This document shows positions 24,833-33,711 of a stretch of DNA of 64,000 nt, piece after piece. A program made the translations under genes and the position numbers. Within the stretch, counting starts at the first letter, position 1. Every line of letters begins with the position of its first letter. The DNA is from Fen-1273 sp963837815 (GTDB lineage: Bacteria > Bacteroidota > Ignavibacteria > UBA10030 > UBA6906), in the NCBI GenBank assembly GCA_963837815.1, contig CAWIOS010000012.1, forward strand, positions 868,001-932,000, read 5' to 3'. The notes below the pieces were generated by a model. The model had not been told where the DNA came from. It saw nothing but the letters and a program-made list of their open reading frames with translations, and did no database searches.

Positions 24833-25471
24833 ATGGGTGAAACAGAAGACAGGGAACGGATACTCGAAGCGGCGGCCCACCGGTTCATGGAACTGGGGAT
24901 CTCGAAGGTGACACTCGATGAGATCGCATCAGACCTCCGGATGAGCAAGAAGACAATGTACAAATACTTCCCGAGCAAGGAAGATCTCCTCAGAAATATC
25001 ATCCACGCGAGAATAAAACGGAACGGAAAACGTTTTACTGATATCATGGGCTCCGCAAAGCCATTCGGCGAGAAGTTGCAGGAGATCTTCACGTTCGCCG
25101 GGAGGGAGTTCAGCGCTGCGAGCAAGCAGTTCATCGCCGACCTCCGCCGGTTCTCCCCGGAGCTCTGGGAAGAAGCGGACGAATACCGGAGAAAGACGAT
25201 CGTCACGAACGTCAGAAACATGATCGAGCAGGGGAAACAGGAGGGGATGATCCGTAAGGACCTGGAATCCGATCTCTTCGTGCTCGTGTTCCACAGCGCG
25301 GTCCGGGACATCATGACGCCGCAGACGCTCTCGGAACAGCCCTATTCGACGGTGCAGGCGTTCCAGGGGATACTGAGAATCATATTTGAAGGGGCGCTCA
25401 CACCGGAGGCCCGCACGACAATCCACATGGCAGGCCAGATTCCTGCCGAGTTCTCCATTGAGAGGCAGTGA
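24833..25471 (+). CDS. TetR/AcrR-family repressor
   Basis: ATG at 24833 has AGGAGG seven nt upstream (212 residues). The N-terminal DNA-binding domain is clear: RERILEAAAHRFMELGISKVTL, then DEIASDLRMSKKTMYKYFPS (residues about 28-50), a canonical TetR helix-turn-helix ending in the Y-x-Y/H-F motif. The rest is an all-helical ligand and dimerisation domain. It is the first gene of a six-gene export operon, 4 nt before the HlyD-type gene. By analogy to CecR next to ybhGFSR in E. coli, it probably represses the operon until a toxic compound binds. The inducer is unknown. Confidence 0.9.
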   Translation: MGETEDRERILEAAAHRFMELGISKVTLDEIASDLRMSKKTMYKYFPSKEDLLRNIIHARIKRNGKRFTDIMGSAKPFGEKLQEIFTFAGREFSAASKQFIADLRRFSPELWEEADEYRRKTIVTNVRNMIEQGKQEGMIRKDLESDLFVLVFHSAVRDIMTPQTLSEQPYSTVQAFQGILRIIFEGALTPEARTTIHMAGQIPAEFSIERQ

Positions 25472-25475
25472 CGTC

Positions 25476-26438
25476 ATGACATTCCTATCCCGTGTTCTCT
25501 TCCTTTTCGTACCTTTCCTCGTCCTGAGCGGGTGCGGCGATTCGCACAGCGGGATGCTCGATGCCTCCGGCACACTCGAGTCCGTCGACGTCAACGTCGG
25601 CACAAAAGTCCCCGGACAGATCGTCAGCCTTCTTGTCGACCAGGGGAGCAGGGTTCGTGCCGGGGACACGCTCGCGGTCCTCGACCGTTCCACGCTCAGG
25701 ATGCAGTGGGAACAGGCGAAGGCCGGGGTCGATCTCGCCCGCGCGCAGTACCAGATGCTGCAGAACGGCGCCCGATCGGAGGACATCTCCTCCGCCGAGG
25801 AATCGCTCCGCCAGATGGAGTCCACGTTCAAGAATGCCACGGATGATTACCAGCGGATGAAGGCACTCATCGCGTCGCACAGCGTCACGCAGAAGCAGTT
25901 CGACGACGCGGAATCGCACTACGCCGTCGCGCAGGCGCAGTACAACGCCGCCAAACAGAATCTCCAGAAGATGAGGAGGTTCGCACGGCCGGAAGAGCTC
26001 GCCGCCGCGAAGGCCCGGCTCGAGCAGGCGCAGGCGGGTGCGGACCTGCTCCTCGAGCAGCTCACCGACGCGTGCATACTGGCCCCCGTCGCGGGCATCG
26101 TCACGCACAAGCCGGTCGAGACGGGGGAGCTCCTGAGTGCGGGCTCCACCGTCGTGACGGTGTCCCGGCTCGACACGCTCAACCTCATGATCTACGTCAG
26201 CGACACCGACCTCGGCAAGGTGAAGCTCGGAGGGCTCGCCGACGTCGTCGTCGACACCTATCCCAACCGGTCGTTCCCGGCCCACGTCGTCTACATTTCT
26301 CCGATCGCGGAGTTCACGCCGAAGAACATACAAACCAAAGAGGACAGGACGAAGCTCGTCTTCGGCGTGAAGGTCGAGGTCGACAACCGTGAAGGGGTCC
26401 TCAAGGCGGGAATGCCTGCAGACGCGTACCTACACTGA
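25476..26438 (+). CDS. HlyD/YbhG-type membrane fusion lipoprotein
   Basis: The 320-residue product starts with a signal peptide ending in a lipobox (VLSG-Cys, about residue 18), so it should be anchored to the membrane. The biotinyl/lipoyl half-motifs flank a long coiled-coil hairpin (about residues 75-200, rich in Ala, Gln, Glu). Motif GTKVPGQIVSLLVDQGSRV marks the first half and ILAPVAGIVTHKPVETGEL the second. This is the periplasmic adaptor of an ABC export system and would bridge the permeases downstream to an outer-membrane channel not encoded here. It overlaps the next gene by 1 nt. Confidence 0.9.
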   Translation: MTFLSRVLFLFVPFLVLSGCGDSHSGMLDASGTLESVDVNVGTKVPGQIVSLLVDQGSRVRAGDTLAVLDRSTLRMQWEQAKAGVDLARAQYQMLQNGARSEDISSAEESLRQMESTFKNATDDYQRMKALIASHSVTQKQFDDAESHYAVAQAQYNAAKQNLQKMRRFARPEELAAAKARLEQAQAGADLLLEQLTDACILAPVAGIVTHKPVETGELLSAGSTVVTVSRLDTLNLMIYVSDTDLGKVKLGGLADVVVDTYPNRSFPAHVVYISPIAEFTPKNIQTKEDRTKLVFGVKVEVDNREGVLKAGMPADAYLH

Positions 26439-27457
26439 TGAGCGTTCCGGAGAAGAGCGTGAACGCCATCGCAATCGTTTCGGCGCGGAAGAAGTTCGGC
26501 GACGTCGTCGCCGTCGACGACCTGTCGCTCGAGGTGCGGAAAGGCGAGATGTTCGCGCTCGTGGGTCCCGACGGGGCCGGAAAGACCACCGTCATCCGGA
26601 TGCTCTGCGGCGTCACCCGGCCGACGTCCGGGTCGATCCACGTCCTCGGCTACGACGTCACGAAAGACCCGGAAGAGGTCAAGAAACGGATCGGATACCT
26701 CTCGCAGAGGTTCAGCCTGTACGGAGACCTGACGATCGACGAGAACATCGAGTTCTTCGCCGAGATACACGGGGTCGCCGGATACAGGGAGCGAAGGAAC
26801 GAGCTCCTCGAATTCACCCGGCTGACGCCGTTCAGGGGGCGCCTTGCCGACAAGCTCTCGGGCGGCATGAAGCAGAAGCTCGCCCTCGCCTGCACGCTCA
26901 TCCACACGCCGGCGGTCCTCCTTCTCGACGAACCGACAACCGGGGTCGACCCGGTCTCGCGCAGGGATTTCTGGAAAGTCCTGACGCACCTCCTCAAGAC
27001 CGGAATGACAATAGTCATGACCACGCCCTATCTTGACGAGGCCGAGCGGTGCAACCGGGTCACGATGATGAGCGCGGGGAACAACCTCGTCACCGGAACG
27101 CCGGCCGCGCTCAAGAAGGTCATGAAGGGGGAGATCGTCGAAATCGTCTGCGCGGACGTCCGGGGCTCGTTCTCAAGGGTCCGGGCGATGCCGCTCGTAA
27201 AGGAGGCACAGGCGTTCGGAGACCGGATGAATATACTCGTGGGGGATGCGGGGCGGGACGTCCCGCCCCTTCTCGGGACAATGAAAACGGAGCATATCGA
27301 CGTGCAGTCATGGAGGGTCGTCCCCCCTTCGCTGGAAAACGTCTTCATCTCACTGATGACGGAACAGGCCGCACGGGGGAACGTACCGGGACACCCGGCC
27401 GATCCGGATACTGGCACAACCGCCGGACGGGATATGCAGGGGGGCGTCCGCGCATGA
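26438..27457 (+). CDS. ABC exporter ATP-binding protein (first half of a split YbhF)
   Basis: The 339-residue ATPase contains Walker A GPDGAGKTT (about residues 49-57), Q-loop QRFSLYGDL, signature LSGGMKQKLALACTL, Walker B VLLLDEPTTGVDP and a switch position where the usual His is replaced by Thr-Pro (MTTPYLDEAE). In E. coli YbhF two such domains are fused in one chain. Here the N-terminal-type domain is its own gene and overlaps the second ATPase gene by ATGA. A proline-rich tail of about 35 residues after the domain may be the degenerate linker. With the switch His missing, this subunit may be the catalytically weak site. Confidence 0.9.
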   Translation: MSVPEKSVNAIAIVSARKKFGDVVAVDDLSLEVRKGEMFALVGPDGAGKTTVIRMLCGVTRPTSGSIHVLGYDVTKDPEEVKKRIGYLSQRFSLYGDLTIDENIEFFAEIHGVAGYRERRNELLEFTRLTPFRGRLADKLSGGMKQKLALACTLIHTPAVLLLDEPTTGVDPVSRRDFWKVLTHLLKTGMTIVMTTPYLDEAERCNRVTMMSAGNNLVTGTPAALKKVMKGEIVEIVCADVRGSFSRVRAMPLVKEAQAFGDRMNILVGDAGRDVPPLLGTMKTEHIDVQSWRVVPPSLENVFISLMTEQAARGNVPGHPADPDTGTTAGRDMQGGVRA

Positions 27458-28395
27458 CCGGGATAACGATTGACACTCGCGATCTGACGAAACGGTTCGG
27501 CGACTTCACCGCAGTCGACAGGATCTCGTTTGACGTGAAAGAGGGGGAGATATTCGGATTCCTGGGGGCCAACGGCGCCGGAAAGTCGACCGCCATCCGG
27601 ATGCTCTGCGGGCTGCTGGAACCCACATCCGGGACCGCGCACGTCGGAGGATTCGATATCACCAGGGATCCCGAAAGGGTGAAAGCCACGATCGGATACA
27701 TGTCGCAGAAGTTCTCCCTCTACGAGGACCTGACGGTCGGGGAGAACATCGAGTTCTCCGGGCGCGTGTACGGGATGAGCTGGGACGATATCAGGGAGAG
27801 GAAGGCGTGGGCGCTCGAGGTCACGAACCTCGAGGGGCGGGAGAAGAGCCTCACAAAGACGCTCTCCGGCGGATGGAAGCAGAGGCTCGCGCTTGGATGC
27901 GCCGTCCTCCACCGGCCGAAGATCGTTTTCCTGGACGAGCCGACGAGCGGCGTCGACCCGGTCATGCGGCGGCGGTTCTGGGAGCTTATCAACAGGCTGT
28001 CCGTGGAGGGGGTGACGATACTCGTGACCACCCACTTCCTCGAGGAAGCGGAGTATTGCAACGATATCATCATGATCAACGCCGGGAAGATCATCGCCAC
28101 GGGGAGCCCGGGGGAACTGAAGCGGAATTACCTGACAACGCCCATACTCGAGGTGCAGTGCGTCGAGGTGATCGACGCGCTCGAGGTGATCGAAAAGGAG
28201 CCGTGGGCGCTCGAGACGTCCGTCTTCGGCTCGTATCTTCATGTCAGCGTGCCGGACGAAGCCCGGGCACGAAAACAGATCGGCGAGGTTCTGAAGGCAC
28301 GGGGGATACACTGGGACTCGATCGAGAGGATTACGCCGTCGCTCGAGGACGTTTTCATCTACCTGCTTGACCGCGAATCACAGAAGGCCGCCTGA
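27454..28395 (+). CDS. ABC exporter ATP-binding protein (second half of a split YbhF)
   Basis: A 313-residue ATPase that starts inside the stop of its neighbour. It has Walker A GANGAGKST (about residues 40-48), Q-loop SQKFSLYEDLTV, signature LSGGWKQRLALGCAV, Walker B IVFLDEPTSGVDP and the canonical H-loop VTTHFLEEAEYC, so this domain should be fully hydrolytic. The C-terminal region (about 220-313) is the usual regulatory extension ending ITPSLEDVFIYLL, shared with DrrA/YbhF-type exporters. It works with the first ATPase and the two permeases downstream, 2 nt before the first permease. Confidence 0.9.
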   Translation: MTGITIDTRDLTKRFGDFTAVDRISFDVKEGEIFGFLGANGAGKSTAIRMLCGLLEPTSGTAHVGGFDITRDPERVKATIGYMSQKFSLYEDLTVGENIEFSGRVYGMSWDDIRERKAWALEVTNLEGREKSLTKTLSGGWKQRLALGCAVLHRPKIVFLDEPTSGVDPVMRRRFWELINRLSVEGVTILVTTHFLEEAEYCNDIIMINAGKIIATGSPGELKRNYLTTPILEVQCVEVIDALEVIEKEPWALETSVFGSYLHVSVPDEARARKQIGEVLKARGIHWDSIERITPSLEDVFIYLLDRESQKAA

Positions 28396-28397
28396 CA

Positions 28398-29525
28398 ATG
28401 TTCCGACGCCTCAAGCCGATCATCAAGAAGGAATTCCTGCAGATCCGGCGCGACAAGCGGGTGCTGGCGATCCTGACGCTCTTCCCGGCGCTCCTGATGC
28501 TCCTCAACGGCTACGCGCTTAATTCAGACGTGCAGCACGTCCGGATGGCCGTCTGCGACCAGGAGAAATCGCACGAGAGCAGGGAATTCACGGACGCGTT
28601 CGTCACGTCCGGCTATTTCGACTACGTCGCGATGCCCGGCTCGACGACGGAAGCCGCGGCCATGCTGAACAACGGGGACGTCAAGCTGGCCCTTGTGATC
28701 CCCCCGGATTTTTCGCACAAACTCATCTCCGGCGAACAGGCCGAGATCCAGGTCCTCGTCGACGGGATGGACGCCAACTATGCGACGACGATCGTCGGGT
28801 ACGTGCAGGCGATCTCGCTCGAGTACTCGCAGAACATCATACTGAAGAACCTGGCAAAGTTCGGCAGGGAGAACTACATCCCCGTCGATTACGAGGCGCG
28901 CATCTGGTACAACCCGGAACTCAAGAGCGCGAAGTTCCTCGTCCCGGGCCTCATCGGGTTCGTCCTCGCGGTCACGGCGGTCATCGCCACATCGCTTTCC
29001 ATCGTCAAGGAGAAGGAGAGAAATACGATCGAGCAGATCGACGTCTCCCCCATCAGCCCGGTGGAGCTCATCGTCGGGAAGATGATCCCGTACGTCCTGA
29101 TCTCGCTCGTGGCCGCCGCACTCGTCCTCACCGCGGGCTATTTCCTCTTCGACGTGGCGATCAGGGGGAGCATGATCCTCCTGTTCTTCACGACGCTCCT
29201 CTTCATCGTCGCGGCGCTTTCGATCGGGCTGTACGTCTCGGCCGTCGCCGAAACGCAGATGGTGGCGTTCCAGCTTGCCGCGCTGCTGGCGACCCTTCCG
29301 ACGATGATGTTCTCGGGCTTCATGTTCCCCATCCGGAGCATGCCCTGGTGGCTGCAGATCATCTCCAACATGACTCCCGCGAAGTTCTACCTCGTCATAC
29401 TCCGCGGGATCATCCTGAAGGGGGTGGGGCTCGCATCGTGGTGGCCCCAGGTCGTCTACCTCGCGATATTCACGTCCGTCATGCTCTTCCTGAGCGTGCG
29501 ACGGTTCAAGAAAACACTGGACTGA
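28398..29525 (+). CDS. ABC-2 type permease (YbhS-like)
   Basis: The 375-residue protein begins KPIIKKEFLQIRRDKRVLAIL, with one transmembrane helix near residues 22-40. A long extracytoplasmic domain (about 45-175) follows, then five hydrophobic helices in the C-terminal half. The TPIxPxEL-like coupling region appears as IDVSPISPVELIVGKMIPY. This architecture is typical of YbhS/YbhR and other DrrB-type subunits of tripartite efflux pumps. It heterodimerises with the next gene product. Export of cationic or hydrophobic drugs is the usual role of such systems; the substrate here is unknown. Confidence 0.9.
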   Translation: MFRRLKPIIKKEFLQIRRDKRVLAILTLFPALLMLLNGYALNSDVQHVRMAVCDQEKSHESREFTDAFVTSGYFDYVAMPGSTTEAAAMLNNGDVKLALVIPPDFSHKLISGEQAEIQVLVDGMDANYATTIVGYVQAISLEYSQNIILKNLAKFGRENYIPVDYEARIWYNPELKSAKFLVPGLIGFVLAVTAVIATSLSIVKEKERNTIEQIDVSPISPVELIVGKMIPYVLISLVAAALVLTAGYFLFDVAIRGSMILLFFTTLLFIVAALSIGLYVSAVAETQMVAFQLAALLATLPTMMFSGFMFPIRSMPWWLQIISNMTPAKFYLVILRGIILKGVGLASWWPQVVYLAIFTSVMLFLSVRRFKKTLD

Positions 29526-29529
29526 ACCC

Positions 29530-30654
29530 ATGAACATCCAGCGGATCGTCGCCCTTCTCAAGAAGGAGTTCACGCAGCTCTCGCGGGACAAGAAGCTCCT
29601 CCCGATCATCCTCCTCGCCCCCGTCGTGCAGCTCGGCCTCATGGGATACGCGGTCTCGGTTGAAATCAAGGATATCGGGATCGCGGTTTGCGACCAGGAC
29701 AAATCCGCCGAGAGCCGCGCGCTCACGGAAAAGCTCGTGACGTCCGGCTACTTCACCGTCGATTATGCGACCGACAATTACAACGACGTGCGCCCGCTCC
29801 TCGATGACAACAAGGTGACGATGGTCATCGTCATACCCCACAGGTTCGGCGACAGGATCGTCGGGAGGGAGCAGGCAAAGGTCCAGGTCCTTGTCGACGG
29901 GAGCGAGGGGAGCACGACGGCGATCGCGATCGGCTACCTGAACCAGATACTTCTCGAGTATTCCTCCGGCATACTCGCGGAGGTTGTCGGGACGCAGCAT
30001 CCCCTGGGGGGGATCAACGCGGAGGTGCGTGCATGGTACAACCCGGATCTCAAGGCCCGCAATTACATGGTGCCGGGGGTCCTCGTGATGATATTGCTGG
30101 CAGGGACGATGAACCTGACGTCGATGGCGATCGTGCGGGAGAAGGAGATCGGCACGCTCGAACAGCTCATGGTCACACCGATCACGCCCACGGAGCTCAT
30201 GATCGGCAAGATCGTTCCGTTCACCGCCATTTCCGCGGCAAACGCGACCGTCGTCGTCCTCGTGATGGTGTTCGGGTTCGGAATCCCCATCCGGGGGAGC
30301 GTTCCCCTGCTCATCGGGCTTTCCGGGTTGTTTCTCCTGACGTCGCTCGGACTCGGGCTCTTCCTGTCGACGATCTCCCGGACGCAGCAGCAGGCGATGA
30401 TGGTCGGCCAGTTCTTCATACTGCAGCCGATGATGTATCTCTCCGGGTATGTATTCCCCGTGGACAACATGCCGAAGATACTCCAGGCGATCTCGTGGGG
30501 AATACCGATGCGGCACTTCCTCTACATCGTCCGCTCACTGATGCTCAAGGGGGACGGACTGCAGAACCTCTGGCTCCAGGCGCTCCTGCTCCTCGCGATG
30601 GGAGCGGGGGTGCTGACGGGGAGCATACTCAGATTCCACAAAAAGCTCGACTGA
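29530..30654 (+). CDS. ABC-2 type permease (YbhR-like)
   Basis: A 374-residue homologue of the preceding gene with the same layout: N-terminal helix after LLKKEFTQLSRDKKLLPI, a large extracytoplasmic domain, then about five helices. The coupling segment reads LEQLMVTPITPTELMIGKIVPF. The final YVFPVDNMPKILQAISWGIPMRHFLYIVRS block (first 20 residues identify it) is typical of YbhR. It is the last gene of the TetR-controlled operon, 4 nt after the first permease. A GC-rich palindrome follows the stop codon and may end transcription. Together the six genes encode a complete inner-membrane export pump lacking only its outer-membrane channel. Confidence 0.9.
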   Translation: MNIQRIVALLKKEFTQLSRDKKLLPIILLAPVVQLGLMGYAVSVEIKDIGIAVCDQDKSAESRALTEKLVTSGYFTVDYATDNYNDVRPLLDDNKVTMVIVIPHRFGDRIVGREQAKVQVLVDGSEGSTTAIAIGYLNQILLEYSSGILAEVVGTQHPLGGINAEVRAWYNPDLKARNYMVPGVLVMILLAGTMNLTSMAIVREKEIGTLEQLMVTPITPTELMIGKIVPFTAISAANATVVVLVMVFGFGIPIRGSVPLLIGLSGLFLLTSLGLGLFLSTISRTQQQAMMVGQFFILQPMMYLSGYVFPVDNMPKILQAISWGIPMRHFLYIVRSLMLKGDGLQNLWLQALLLLAMGAGVLTGSILRFHKKLD

Positions 30655-30658
30655 GGGG

Positions 30659-30677
30659 GGGGAACCGGTTCTTCCCC
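30659..30677. terminator. Palindrome between convergent genes, possible bidirectional terminator
   Basis: GGGGAA (30659-30664) pairs with TTCCCC (30672-30677), and its centre contains the perfect 10-bp palindrome GAACCGGTTC (30662-30671). It lies in the 27-nt gap between the permease stop (30654) and the end of the opposing DUF748 gene (30682). No T-run is seen, so termination is inferred from position. Confidence 0.4.
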
Positions 30678-30681
30678 GCGA

Positions 30682-33675
30682 TCACTGCGCGTTCAACGTC
30701 ATCGTCGCGCGGATCAACCCCTCGACCGCCTTCGCACCGGAATCGACCTCCAGAAGAAATATTCTCCCAGGATCAATCATCCCGCTCCCCGAGAGCCAGC
30801 CCCTGATACCCGCCGCCCGCCTCTGCGCCAGGGACCTCAGATCGCTCTCCTGCACCTGGACGGAGTCCACGAGCCGCTCGCGGGCCCGTGAGACGATTAC
30901 CGAATCCCGCAGATTCTCCCCGGGCTTCTCCGTCCCGATGAGCTTTTCCGGATCATCGCCGAACGCCTCACGATAGACCTCCAGCAACCGCTTCTCTTCC
31001 GGACGCGTCAACCGGACCGGTCCCGTTCCCCCCGTCCTGATTTTCGAAAGGACGGAAGCTTCCGCAAGGGCCCTCCTGTCCTCGAGAGGGCTTGACGCCC
31101 CCCGGATCTCGATCTGGAGAGCCGGACGCTCCGTCAGACCGTGCGCGACCGTCTGAAGCTTCGGGTACTGGTCATGTGCAAGCGTGTCCACACCGGGCGC
31201 GAACGCGACGAACTGCAGATCATCGCCGCCCCCCCCGAAGAGCGATCCCAGGAGGGCAAACGGCGCGGTGACCATCTTCCAGAGCAGGTTCATCACCACT
31301 TTGAGTATGATGGGGAAGAAGCTGAATTCGGGATCGTCGAGGCTGCCGCTGACGGGGATGTCCAGGTCGATGACCCCCTTTGAATCCTTCAGGAGCGCGA
31401 CGGCAAGTTTCACCGGGAGCGACGTGGCGTCGGGGCTCTCGACTTTATCCCCGAGCGTGAGCTGGCTGAGGACGATCTTGTTCTCCGCGTCAAGGTGACT
31501 CGCGTTCAGCCTGTAGCGGAGATTCATCGTGAGCTTTCCCCGCTCGATCTTGTACCCCGCGAACTTGCTGAAATACGGCGTAAAGGTCGTCAGCTCGATC
31601 CCGTTAAACGCCATCACGACGTCGGTGTATGCGACGTCGCTGAGCGGGTTGATCTGCCCCTTGATCGTCACGGGGGCGTACCCGTCGACCCTCCCGGCGA
31701 GATCGACGTCGGCGCGGGCGAGCTGTTTCGAGGAGAGCTCCGTGACAGAACCCTGGAGCTGCTGAATTCCGGTCGTGAAGTTGGGGCTCAGAGAGAGGTC
31801 TGCGAAATTCATGGACCCATCAATGATGCGGATCCTTCCGATCGTCGTGAGTGACGCGCCCTGTGTAACCGTCTTTTTTCCCTTCGTCTTCAGAGTTGTT
31901 CCGGTCGTCTCCGGTGTTCCCCCAACCATGGCCGTCGATGCTCCGGCCGTATCCGCGCTTACGCCGTTCCCGGCCGTCAACGCTCCCGCTGAATCGGGAT
32001 TCCCGCCGGGCCCGGCCTTCGACGCTGCGGCCGAATCGGGCTTCCCCGCAGCTGAGGTCGAGTCTGCGGACCTGAGGTGCTGGAGGTTCAACGTCCTGTC
32101 CTTACCGACGATGACCCTGGCATACGGGCGCGTTGCGACGATCTCGGCAATCACCATCGACGGGGGGAACGTCCGGTAATCCACATTCCGGAGATCGAGA
32201 CGATCCCAGCGGATGAGGTCCTCCTGCATCACCGGATCGCCGATACGTCCCTTCCCGGACTCGACGACTCCACGGAAACGGATGTCGGAACCGCGGGTCC
32301 CGGCCGCATAGGAGAATTTCCCGCGGAGGCCGTACGTCCCGCCGAGGATTTCGGCGCGGCTGTGCCTCGCAACGTAGGGTTCGAGCGCCGCAAGCGGCGA
32401 GCCCGCAATCGCCAGATCAAGATCGCAACGCCGGGGCTGGAGACTGAGTGAGCCGCTCGCACGAACGGTTCCCCCACCGTTGAGAACCGCATTCGCCGAG
32501 AGGTTCGCTGTGCCCGGGGCCCCGTACACAAGCCCGGAGAGATTGAGATCGATACCGGTCACGCTGACTGGAGCATCGGGGATGGCTGTCCTGTCGGTAA
32601 AGAAAAATGAGAGACGTTCGGTAGTGAGTCTTCCGACCGTGATCTTCATGCCGCCGGACGTATCGCCGGGGCGGGGAACCGGCGTGAGCACCTGCTGGAG
32701 CGTCAGCGTCCCGTCGGCCAGGTAGCCCGTACGCAGGGATCCCCCCCGGACGCGCACATCGCCGATCGATGCCGTGTTGAGAGGCTCGTCAAGCACAATC
32801 CCGCTTACGTGCAGTTCCGGGAGTTCAACGGGGGGAAGGGAATCCCCCGCGGAGGCGAGGACGAGATCAGTGACGTCAAGGCTTCCGGAACGGAGGGCAA
32901 ACGACGCTCCCCCGGGAGCATCGTTGAATGCGTATTCGGCCTGGGCGGAAAACGTTCCGGACGGGGCGCTGAAACGAAGTCGATCGCCCATGAAATCCGT
33001 CAGCGTCCGGACGCGGATGCCGGCCAGCTCGATGAGTCCGGCGGAGCGGAGCGGTGAGAGCGCAATGTTCCCCCGCCAGTGGAGCTTCTCGTTCTGTCTC
33101 GTAACGGCTTCACATTCATACGTCCCCTCGTCTTGAGGAACAGTTGTGAAATCCTTCAGCGCCAGGTCGAGCGAGTCGATGATCTTCGTCAGGGGCGCCG
33201 GCCTCGAGAGGTCCTGGAACATGATCGTCCCCCCGGCGATGCGCATGTCGCCGATCTCCAGCGCGCGCGGGTTTTCCCCGGGGGCCGACGAATCGGAATG
33301 CTGCGCGCCGAGAAGGTCGCTTACGCTCATGGTGCCGTCGGTGAGAATTCTGATCGCTACGTACGGGGTATCCAGGTGAAAGGTGGCAAGTCCCCACGCG
33401 TGGCGGAAAACGGATGTGACCCGGTACCGCACGTACAGCTCCCTGAACGAGACAAGGAGCGAACTGTCCCGGTCCAGCAGGCGAAAATCACCAAGCGTCA
33501 CTGAAAACGTGAACGGATTCGTCCGGAGTGAGCCGAGATGCACGCTCCGGCCCGTCGACTCTTCCAGCGCAGAGACAAGTTTCGGTCTCACGATCGCCGG
33601 GAGCAGAAGAAAGCCGGCCAGCGCATAGACGATGAGGAGGGCTGCAAGCGTGTACACGACCTTTCTGTATCTCAT
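30682..33675 (-). CDS. AsmA-like DUF748 family protein
   Basis: This 997-residue protein has one N-terminal transmembrane helix (YTLAALLIVYALAGFLLLPAI) and a long periplasmic beta-rich body of repeated beta-strand units. It opens with RSVHLGSLRTNPFTFSVTLG, the classic AsmA/DUF748 N-terminal motif. A low-complexity Ala/Gly/Ser/Thr linker (about residues 535-600) separates the two halves. The latter half has KIERGKLTMNLRYRL and VIDLDIPVSGSLDDPEFSF, family hallmarks. AsmA-like proteins form hydrophobic grooves that move phospholipids between membranes. The usual length is about 1000, so the gene is complete. A polar helical tail carries RRAAGIRGWL as in OmpA-like ends. Confidence 0.85.
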   Translation of the reverse strand: MRYRKVVYTLAALLIVYALAGFLLLPAIVRPKLVSALEESTGRSVHLGSLRTNPFTFSVTLGDFRLLDRDSSLLVSFRELYVRYRVTSVFRHAWGLATFHLDTPYVAIRILTDGTMSVSDLLGAQHSDSSAPGENPRALEIGDMRIAGGTIMFQDLSRPAPLTKIIDSLDLALKDFTTVPQDEGTYECEAVTRQNEKLHWRGNIALSPLRSAGLIELAGIRVRTLTDFMGDRLRFSAPSGTFSAQAEYAFNDAPGGASFALRSGSLDVTDLVLASAGDSLPPVELPELHVSGIVLDEPLNTASIGDVRVRGGSLRTGYLADGTLTLQQVLTPVPRPGDTSGGMKITVGRLTTERLSFFFTDRTAIPDAPVSVTGIDLNLSGLVYGAPGTANLSANAVLNGGGTVRASGSLSLQPRRCDLDLAIAGSPLAALEPYVARHSRAEILGGTYGLRGKFSYAAGTRGSDIRFRGVVESGKGRIGDPVMQEDLIRWDRLDLRNVDYRTFPPSMVIAEIVATRPYARVIVGKDRTLNLQHLRSADSTSAAGKPDSAAASKAGPGGNPDSAGALTAGNGVSADTAGASTAMVGGTPETTGTTLKTKGKKTVTQGASLTTIGRIRIIDGSMNFADLSLSPNFTTGIQQLQGSVTELSSKQLARADVDLAGRVDGYAPVTIKGQINPLSDVAYTDVVMAFNGIELTTFTPYFSKFAGYKIERGKLTMNLRYRLNASHLDAENKIVLSQLTLGDKVESPDATSLPVKLAVALLKDSKGVIDLDIPVSGSLDDPEFSFFPIILKVVMNLLWKMVTAPFALLGSLFGGGGDDLQFVAFAPGVDTLAHDQYPKLQTVAHGLTERPALQIEIRGASSPLEDRRALAEASVLSKIRTGGTGPVRLTRPEEKRLLEVYREAFGDDPEKLIGTEKPGENLRDSVIVSRARERLVDSVQVQESDLRSLAQRRAAGIRGWLSGSGMIDPGRIFLLEVDSGAKAVEGLIRATMTLNAQ

Positions 33676-33711
33676 AGTATGTCTACTCGTTATGATTGGC
33701 CTGCATGGACA

